NCBI GenBank assembly: GCA_023362775.1
Contig: JALMGJ010000004.1
Span: 54,973,298-55,037,297, forward strand
Direction of reading: 5' to 3'
Source: Charina bottae
Lineage: Eukaryota > Chordata > Lepidosauria > Squamata > Charinaidae
Length of the DNA: 64,000 nucleotides
Shown here: piece by piece, positions 57,393 to 64,000 of the stretch
Position numbering within the stretch: the first letter of the stretch is position 1
Layout: each line of letters starts with the position of its first letter
Notes under the pieces: model-generated
Seen by the model: the letters and a program-made list of their open reading frames with translations, nothing else
The model's database searches: none
What the model was told of the DNA's origin: nothing
Program-made: the position numbers and the translations under genes

Positions 57393-59085
57393 CAAGGGTC
57401 GGAAATGGCGGCTCGCGAGCCAAATGCGGCTCTTTGGCCCCTTGAGTGTGGCTCTTCCGCAGGCAGGCGTGGCGGGCATGGCGCGGCAGCGAGTGTGGCG
57501 GGGCAGGCGCGGCAGCGGGCATGGTGTGCGTTGCTGTGGGCATACCCCTGGCAACCTGGCAGCCGTCTCCGGCAGCCATCTTGACGACGGGCGGGGCTTT
57601 CCAAACTGTGTGTCGCGTGACAAGCCGGAAGCGCTGAAGGGAGTGGAAATTCTCCGCGCCAATCAGCTGTGCGTCGGGAAGCCCGGCAGCCTGCCCGCGC
57701 GATTTTTGCCTCCCTGCCGGAACCGAGGGCATTTTCGGGGTCCCCGGAGCCTGCCCTTTCGAAGGGGCACTGCTGCCCGAGCTGCAGTGCTGCCCCTTCG
57801 AAAGGGCAGGCTCCGGGGACCCCGAAAATGCCCTCAGTTTAGGCAGGGAGGCTGCGCGCAAGCTGCCTCAGCTGTTCTGCGGGGAGAATTGCCACCCCAG
57901 GGCAGCGTGTGCGTGTGGAGAGGGGAGGTTTCTGCCTCCCTGCCGGAACCGAGGGCATTTTCGGGGTCCCCGGAGCCTGCCCTTTCGAAGGGGCACTGCT
58001 GCCCGAGCTGCAGTGCTGCCCCTTCGAAAGGGCAGGCTCCGGGGACCCCGAAAATGCCCTCAGTTTAGGCAGGGAGGCTGCGCGCAAGCTGCCTCAGCTG
58101 TTCTGCGGGGAGAATTGCCACCCCAGGGCAGCGTGTGCATGTGAAGAGGGGAGGTTTCTGCCTCCCTGCCGAACCGAGGGACCCCGAAAATGCCCTCGGT
58201 TCCGGCAGGGAGGCAGAAACCTCCCCTCTCCACATGCACACGCTGCCCTGGGGTGGCAATTCTCCCCGCAGAACAGCTGAGGCAGCTTGCGAGCAGCCTC
58301 CCTGCCGGAACCGAGGGCATTTTCGGGGTCCCCGGAGCCTGCCCTTTCGAAGGGGCAGCACTGCAGCTCGGGCAGCAGTGCCCCTTCGAAAGGGCAGGCT
58401 CCGGGGACCCCGAAAATGCCCTCGGTTCCGGCAGGGAGGCAGAAACCTCCCCTCTCCACATGCACACGCTGCCCTGGGGTGGCAATTCTCCCCGCAGAAC
58501 AGCTGAGGCAGCTTGCGCGCAGCCTCCCTGCCTAAACTGAGGGCATTTTCGGGGTCCCCGGAGCCTGCCCTTTCGAAGGGGCAGCACTGCAGCTCGGGCA
58601 GCAGTGCCCCTTCGAAAGGGCAGGCTCCGGGGACCCCGAAAATGCCCTCGTTCCGGCAGGGAGGCAGAAACCTCCCCTCTCCACATGCACACGCTGCCCT
58701 GGGGTGGAAATTCTCCCCGCAGAACAGCTGAGGCACCTTGGCGCAGCCTCCCTGCCTAAACTGAGGGCATTTTCGGGGTCCCCGGAGCCTGCCCTTTCGA
58801 AGGGGCAGCCGTTGCCTCCGCAGCGACAACCTGGAAGCGCCGCCGCCGAAGCAGTCGAGCCTCTCTTTCCCTTCTTCTTCCAAACCTCCCCCGCCCCCTT
58901 CCATGCGATTGGCTCCCGCCCGCAAAACCCGCCCCCTTCCACGCGATTGGCTCCCGCCCGCAAACCCCGCCCCTTCCATGCGATTGGCCCGCGCCCGCAA
59001 ACCCCGCCCCCTGGCTCTCGAGCACTTCAAAATGTGCAGGAGCATGTCAAAATGGCTCCCGGCAAAAAAAGTTTGCCGACCCCTG
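57393..59085. mobile_element. hAT element, family B, with palindromic array interior
   Basis: Starts CAAGGGTCGGAAATGGCGG, ends AAAGTTTGCCGACCCCTG; perfect 8-bp duplications tactaggc (57385-57392 and 59086-59093). The 1.69-kb interior has no transposase. In order it holds: a family A left terminus (GGGGCTTTCCAAACTGTG at about 57594), 226-bp units in direct orientation, a symmetry centre near 58187, the same units inverted, and three GCGATTGGCTCCCGCC modules. The many long frames across it on both strands are translations of the repeats. Confidence 0.92.
57708..58810. repeat. Nested palindrome array, 226-bp units, inverted about a centre
   Basis: GCCTCCCTGCCGGAACCGAG begins at 57708 and 57934, and again (with a deletion) at 58160, exact spacing 226. 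The reverse-complement form CCGGCAGGGAGGCAGAAACC begins at 58202, 58428 and 58653. Each unit holds a hairpin of about 45-bp arms (GCATTTTCGGGGTCCCCGGA ... TCCGGGGACCCCGAAAATGC) around TTCGAA-bearing shorter palindromes. The whole block is one inverted repeat centred near 58187. Confidence 0.93.
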
Positions 59086-59093
59086 TACTAGGC

Positions 59094-61994
59094 AGTAATA
59101 CCAGGCAGAGGTTAATGTACCTTTAAGAAGCTTTATAGTTAAATATGGCAGTAACTATGAAATTTGAATTATGTACAATTAAACTATTTAATGTTCTTTA
59201 TTTCATATATTCCTCTAGTCATTTTGTCATGCTTGTCTTTTATGCAAACAGAAAACCTGTATGCGAAAGAAATGCTATTGTGTTCTTTAGGCCAAAAGAA
59301 GAAGTGAGTCTGAGATATATCTCTTCAATTTCTGGTAAAGTATTATGCAGTTCTATTCAAAGGATATTACTTAGGTTTCATTACCTTTCTGGAGATATGC
59401 ATTCTTCTTTCATATATTTTATATGTTAAAATGATCCTAAGTTTTCACAAAATAACTTACAGCATATTACTTGCACCTTCAAAAAGGTTATTTTATTGTG
59501 TACCAATCATCAAAACCATCAGAGATCCTACAACTTATACAACATATAGTTGGACAAAAATGCACCAGGTAAGTCTAATAGTCTTATATACTTCAAACTA
59601 CCTGGAGCAGGAGGAACATCCAGATGAAGAAAAAAAAAAGACAGGAAATGTAGCTCCTTTCAAGCATTACAATCCACAACTATATCAGATATAGGACTGC
59701 ATTTACAAATTAAAGTCAGCATAATTTTGCCACTATCATCTCCTGCTTTATGTACCATCACAGTATTGTACTATCTCAGCGATTACATATACACTGATTT
59801 AGTAGAAGCAAGCATAGATTAACAATGCAACTATCTCAAAAGTATGTTTTTAACCTTATGACACCATAGCATAACATTTGTACTTCTCAGAAGAATGATG
59901 TCCTCAGTTTTTATACTAAATCTCTTGCTTTGCTTAGCATGAACTCACTAAAAGAAAATTATCTGATCAAATTAACTTCCACAAAGTAAATGCTATTTTC
60001 TTCCTCTTTTGGTTTCTCACATTTTAAGAAAAATAAAGTAAACCTGACAAATCCTTTCTAAGCCAATTAAGAACATGAATAAAGCACAGAAGCCACAATT
60101 TGTTACCTTTACTTTGCAATGTGGTTATTTACAGCATCTGGTAATTTACCACAATTTAGTAACTCATTTTATGTTCACAAATCTGTATTATGTCTAAAAT
60201 GTAATATTTTAAATGCGTATCTTACAAAGAAACTGCCTACAGTGCTATATATCACTGTGAATTTTATAAAGTAGTTAAAAATATCTACACATAAGAGATT
60301 GTGTTCTGTTCTTTTTTTAAAAGACATTTTTATGCTCAACAAATCGCCACCTTTAATTTGATAAAAAGTCATTATTTATTTATTTGTATACTGCCACAAC
60401 TGAACCTGACTCACAATGTTTTACATCAATAGTAATACAAATGAAACATTAGGGTAAATAAATAAAAGCAACAAAGGCCATTATAAAAGTATCACAAAAA
60501 GCAATAAATCAGCAGTGATTATAACCAAAACAACAACAGTGTCATCTCATTTTTCATAAAGCTTCTGAAACAATTCAGTTTTCAGAAGGTTCCAGAAAGC
60601 TAACAATGCAGGGATAAATCTGATCTACAAAGTGCATTTGTTAGATTTATATCTTGTCTTTTTGTTCAGGAATTCAAAGAGACATGCTTAGCAGTCCCTC
60701 CTATTTTTACTCACATCAACAACCCTGTGATGTAGGTTGGGCTGAGAGAGTGTGAGATGGACCCAAAGTACCCTGTAAGCTTCTGTGGCTCAAAGGGTGG
60801 ACTAGAAATTGGATGCTGATGGTGACAGTCAAACTCCTTAACTGCTACAACACCAAATTTTCACTCAAGAATTCTCAAACTAATTTATCCACTTGCAAGT
60901 AATTGCAGAACTGTCTCCAATATGCATTAATTACTTGATGTCTGTGTTCATGAATAAACCATTAGAGAATGTTCAACTTATCACAAACAAAATTCTGCTC
61001 TATGAAATTACACCTTCATCTGTCAGTCATGAGGTGCTGAACAAACATAATTCATTAACAAAACCAAATCACTCCTTTCTTTGAATTCAAAACTGAATTT
61101 CTACTAAACATTAATGCATACCTAAGTATTCAAATTCAGCTAAAATTTCAATTTACTTAATACCGCTTAATGGTACCTTCTGACCACAGTTATTAATGAA
61201 GAAAATGAGAAGATTGTTTCCTCAACAAATTATATGGTAACTGAAGAATAATAAGTGTACAATTTGGGCATTAGTAGACTGTTCTACCACATTTTGATGC
61301 AATTTGTTTTATATACTTGTGTCCAACTTTGTTTGCAATAGAAGCACGTTGAGTGTTAAAACCAGTGAATAATCATGCATGATGTGATTTATTTAGAAAA
61401 TTGTTATATAATTCTTCAGCAGATACAGTGGTACACAATAGAAACATTAAAATAGCATAAAAACAAAGCTAAATTAAAATAACTAGGTATAAACATTTTT
61501 AGAAGAGACACAGCAGAAAACCTGCTATAGAAATAGAACACAAAAGAAAGCTGAAAAGGAAATTGGTGCTGATTCTTACAATATCATAAAAGGTAATTAA
61601 AGCATATGTTCAATTGGAAGCATGCCAAAGCTCATTAGTAACAACTTATTTGTTTCTTCTCTGGTCTTTGAAGAAGCTGAAATCTGAAGCAGTGTTTGTC
61701 AAGCTGATCTTAGGCTTCATATGGAAGCCAATATACAGCAGGAAGGAGAAGGCAATTGAAATGAAGAAAAACAGCAACAGAAAATTAAAAGTGAGATAAG
61801 CCACACTCCTCATAGGAATGTATGTCCATCTGCCTGTTAATAATTATTTCAGACTTCCAAGTTGCCTTTTACGTTGTCTACTCTTATATTAATTTAAATA
61901 AATATCTTGGCTGCTAATATTGCAAACCTGTATCTCAACAAGATAATGTAAGTCGGTGACACAAGACAATTAACAGTTTTCACTTTGTACTCAC
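59094..61994. other. Intron 2 DNA with two SINE-like relics
   Basis: At 60369-60440 a TTTATTTATTTGTATACTGC tail, and at 60640-60850 an old MIR-like SINE (CAACCCTGTGATGTAGGTTG, GGGCTGAGAGAGTGTGAG). No exon supported. Exon 2 follows at 61995. Confidence 0.45.
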
Positions 61995-62152
61995 TCTTAC
62001 AAAGTTGTCAGGGAACAAACCTCTTCTGCCTTTGAGCTGTCCTTCCCACCAGCCTCCAGCCTCTTTTCTGATGTTGGTGATAATGTCACCTACAGTGATT
62101 GTCAGCTCATCATCATGTTGAGCTTTGTAGTCAAACTCCACTATCGCCTCCA
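61995..62152 (-). CDS. SH3KBP1: SH3KBP1 exon 2: first SH3 domain (SH3-A)
   Basis: The 158-bp exon encodes nearly the whole first SH3 domain: [15 protein letters not shown] (the ALYDY-type strand and acidic RT loop), [17 protein letters not shown] (the conserved tryptophan pair) and GLFPDNFVR (the PxxY-region strand). It is preceded by a pyrimidine-rich acceptor ending CTAG and followed by donor AGA|gtgagt. The exon starts with the last two bases of the Val2 codon, so the preceding, unseen exon should supply ATG plus G, as in known SH3KBP1 genes. It ends in phase 0 and joins the EIKK linker exon. In the family this SH3 binds the atypical PxxxPR motif of CBL and CBL-B. No stop or frameshift is seen. 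Confidence 0.96.
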
Positions 62153-62229
62153 CTAGAAGGGAAAGCATAATGAGATAGTACAAAATTAGAAAAAAAAATC
62201 TGTAATTTAAGAAAATTAAAATGCATATG

Positions 62230-62230
<1 letters not shown>

Positions 62231-62269
<39 letters not shown>
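62231..62269. repeat. (AC)n microsatellite next to exon 2 acceptor
   Basis: About 19 AC units; on the gene strand it is (GT)n ending about 78 bases upstream of the acceptor of exon 2. Confidence 0.95.
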
Positions 62270-63733
62270 AAGCATTTAAGAAACCCACCAAAATGTCCAA
62301 AAGATAAAGAGGCAAAGTAAAATAAATATGTTTCTAAAAAAACAGCAGGGACAGGTGGGTCTGAAAAGAGAAAGTCGCATCAGGCAACCCTTCTGGTTAA
62401 GGGTAAGATATTATTTTTTAGATTAATTAAACAAAAGGATAATGTTTATTTTGGCTCAGAAGGATTGCACAGTACCACATTTGTTTCTGAGACAATGGAA
62501 AGATTTTTTGTTCTCACAACTCCTTACAATATTGCTCAAAAAGAGCATCCTAATGCAATGCCAGTTAGCTTTAAAACTGCACTTTTAAAGTAGATCAGGC
62601 AATGTTTCTGATTTGTGCAAAAATATAAAAGTACTTCCTTCCATGAACATTTGTTTGTTGAACAGCAAGAACTCAATACACAGAGTAAACGTTAATATAA
62701 AGAGTGTTAACTTTCATAAAAAAACATCTACTCCAAACACCGGCCAACACAGTAAATCTACTATCATAGCATCCTTCATAGTGACTACCTAGCACCTGTT
62801 TCCAAATTTTCCAAAGCAATCTGTTGCACTGCCTCAGTTTTTGTAATGTTGTAATTAAATCATTCCTCAAAAGATATGGTTTACAGGCCCTTTATCTTTT
62901 TTGCTAGGAACCTCTATATATGCTCCAGTTCATCAACAACCTTCTTACACTTCAGTGCTCTGAACTGCATGCAATAAACAAGGTGAAGAAAACAAAAGCA
63001 GAATAAAGCAGAATCTTTACTTCTGCTGATTGATCCTAGGCTTTTAGCTGCTACATATCAAAATTATTTTCATATTTACTAGGGCTGGCAAATCTTTCAA
63101 AATAGGAGGTTTGGAATGCACTAGAGTTCCCTATTACAAAGCACCTCTTGGGAAAAATTTACATAGCCCTTGCTGTGCAATCTAGACATTATACAATGAG
63201 AGCCGTGTTAGTCTATGGTGCTGCAGTTCCATACTTTGACAACCAAACTTCCTGGACAAAGTATGCTACTGTCTTCTAACAATGCAATTTCTATTTATGC
63301 TGAATATGTGTGCATTCCTCCAACTGCTACTCTGTGAGGTTGCCAACTTTCTTGACCTAGCAGTCTTTACAAGCTCCTTGACAGCCAATTATATAACAAT
63401 GAAGCTATCTCAACCATAGCAGTTGGATAAATGACACCCACCACTATTCTGTTATCTGCTGAATTGCTTCCAAAGGTACAGAGGTTCCCTTGATATGAAA
63501 ATTTGCAGTAACCAACATTTCTGAGTAAAGCTTTGAGCAAACAGAAGGAAACACACTGAATAAATATTCTTTGAAAGTTCTTTGTATCATACCAATCCCT
63601 TTATGAAGAGGTATTATCTTGAAATGTTCTGGGACTCAATGACAATAAAGTGTCTTTCACAACAAATTTCCTTATTTTCACCTGAGTACATACATATCAT
63701 ACATAATCTGTATTAGGATCCAAGACCAGTAAA
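62270..63733. other. SH3KBP1 intron 1 (partial), nothing recognised
   Basis: No exon or promoter-like CpG-rich region; the ATG exon is not here. Confidence 0.45.
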
Positions 63734-64000
63734 AAAGGTAAAGGTTCCCCCACACAGTCGTGTCCGACTCTAGGGGCCGGTGCTCATCTCCGTTTGTTAG
63801 CCGAAGAGCCAGCGTTGTCCGAAGACACTTCCATGGTCATGTGGCCAGCATGACGCACGCAGAACGCTGTTAGCTACCCACCGAAGTGGTACCTATTTAT
63901 CTACTTGCATTTGCATGCTTTCGAATTGCTAGGTTGGCAAGAGCTGGGGCATGTGAGGGATTCAAACCTCCGAACTTGCGACCTTCCAATCAACAAGCCA
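63734..64000 (-). repeat. tRNA-headed SINE, family 2, copy 4, cut by window edge
   Basis: AAAAAAGGTAAAGGTTCCCC, TCGTGTCCGACTCTAGGGGC and CATGCTTTCGAATTGC match the minus-strand copy at 53343. The B box (CCTCCGAACTTGCG side) is reached just before the window ends. Confidence 0.85.

Larger units (their letters stand above)
12412..62152 (-). other. SH3KBP1: SH3KBP1 gene body, partial (exons 2 to 6 and introns)
   Basis: Five coding exons on the minus strand occur in the correct order with compatible phases (0, 1, 0, 1, 0). Together they give SH3-A, the A-B linker, SH3-B and most of the B-C linker of SH3KBP1 (CIN85), a cytoplasmic adaptor that binds CBL-type PxxxPR motifs and endophilins in receptor endocytosis. 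The paralogue CD2AP is less likely: the first SH3 reads VEAIVEFDY and GGWWEGQ as in SH3KBP1, and the B-C linker has [21 protein letters not shown], which is specific to SH3KBP1. The ATG exon is beyond the right edge; SH3-C, the proline-rich region and the coiled coil are beyond the left edge. Intron lengths are about 28.2, 5.6, 4.2 and 11.0 kb, with at least 12.4 kb of the next intron, and most recognisable content is transposon-derived. Confidence 0.95.

Noticed and set aside
57708..58810. CRISPR-like regular repeats
   Set aside because: Spacing is regular, but the entire 226-bp unit is repeated, there are no unique spacers, and the genome is vertebrate.
57355..59126. Many long open frames on both strands (82-326 codons) rich in Gly, Arg and Pro
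   Set aside because: They are translations of the palindromic 226-bp units; the same peptides appear on both strands because the DNA is inverted. No start context, domain or splice structure.

Overview
The window is vertebrate, almost certainly squamate (lizard or snake), genomic DNA. It lies inside one large gene on the minus strand, SH3KBP1 (CIN85/Ruk), an SH3 adaptor of receptor endocytosis. Squamate origin is inferred from a near full-length BovB LINE together with tRNA-headed SINEs whose 3' ends match BovB, Penelope-like elements, CR1/L2 LINEs, short dead L1 copies and many hAT transposons. There are no bacterial-style genes. The species cannot be fixed from this sequence.

Gene layout, read right to left: exon 2 with SH3-A (62152-61995), the A-B linker exon (33806-33683), the first half of SH3-B (28050-27944), the second half of SH3-B plus tail (23734-23608), and the B-C linker exon (12608-12412). 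Every junction has AG/GT sites and matching phase. The start-codon exon lies beyond the right edge. SH3-C, the proline-rich region and the coiled coil lie beyond the left edge. A sixth, 75-bp exon-like segment (20312-20238) has strong splice sites and is open and phase-compatible between exons 5 and 6. It is the best candidate for an optional cassette exon.

The introns are packed with transposons. On the left (1-9.6 kb) are two hAT miniature elements, a BovB with an unbroken reverse-transcriptase frame but a broken endonuclease part, a third hAT, LINE debris and a Penelope-like element with RT and GIY-YIG domains. The centre (10-29 kb) holds SINEs, a second Penelope-like element with precise target duplications, a solo LTR, a 119-bp tandem duplication, a tiny L1 insertion and a CR1/L2 LINE ending about 300 bp from exon 4. 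From 35 to 53 kb there are a foldback element, more hATs, decayed CR1/L2 and RTE LINEs, a full-length dead Tc1-like element, and an L1 remnant nested in a BovB fragment. From 53 to 64 kb there are SINEs and a 1.7-kb hAT whose interior is an array of nested palindromes.

The most unusual structures are the 226-bp palindromic array inside the hAT at 57393-59085; a conserved hairpin with a hammerhead-like core at the 3' ends of three Penelope-like copies, with stems that differ in sequence but stay complementary; CCAAT-box/GC-box modules shared by two hATs with different termini; a central TA in most hAT target duplications; and the candidate SH3KBP1 cassette exon.
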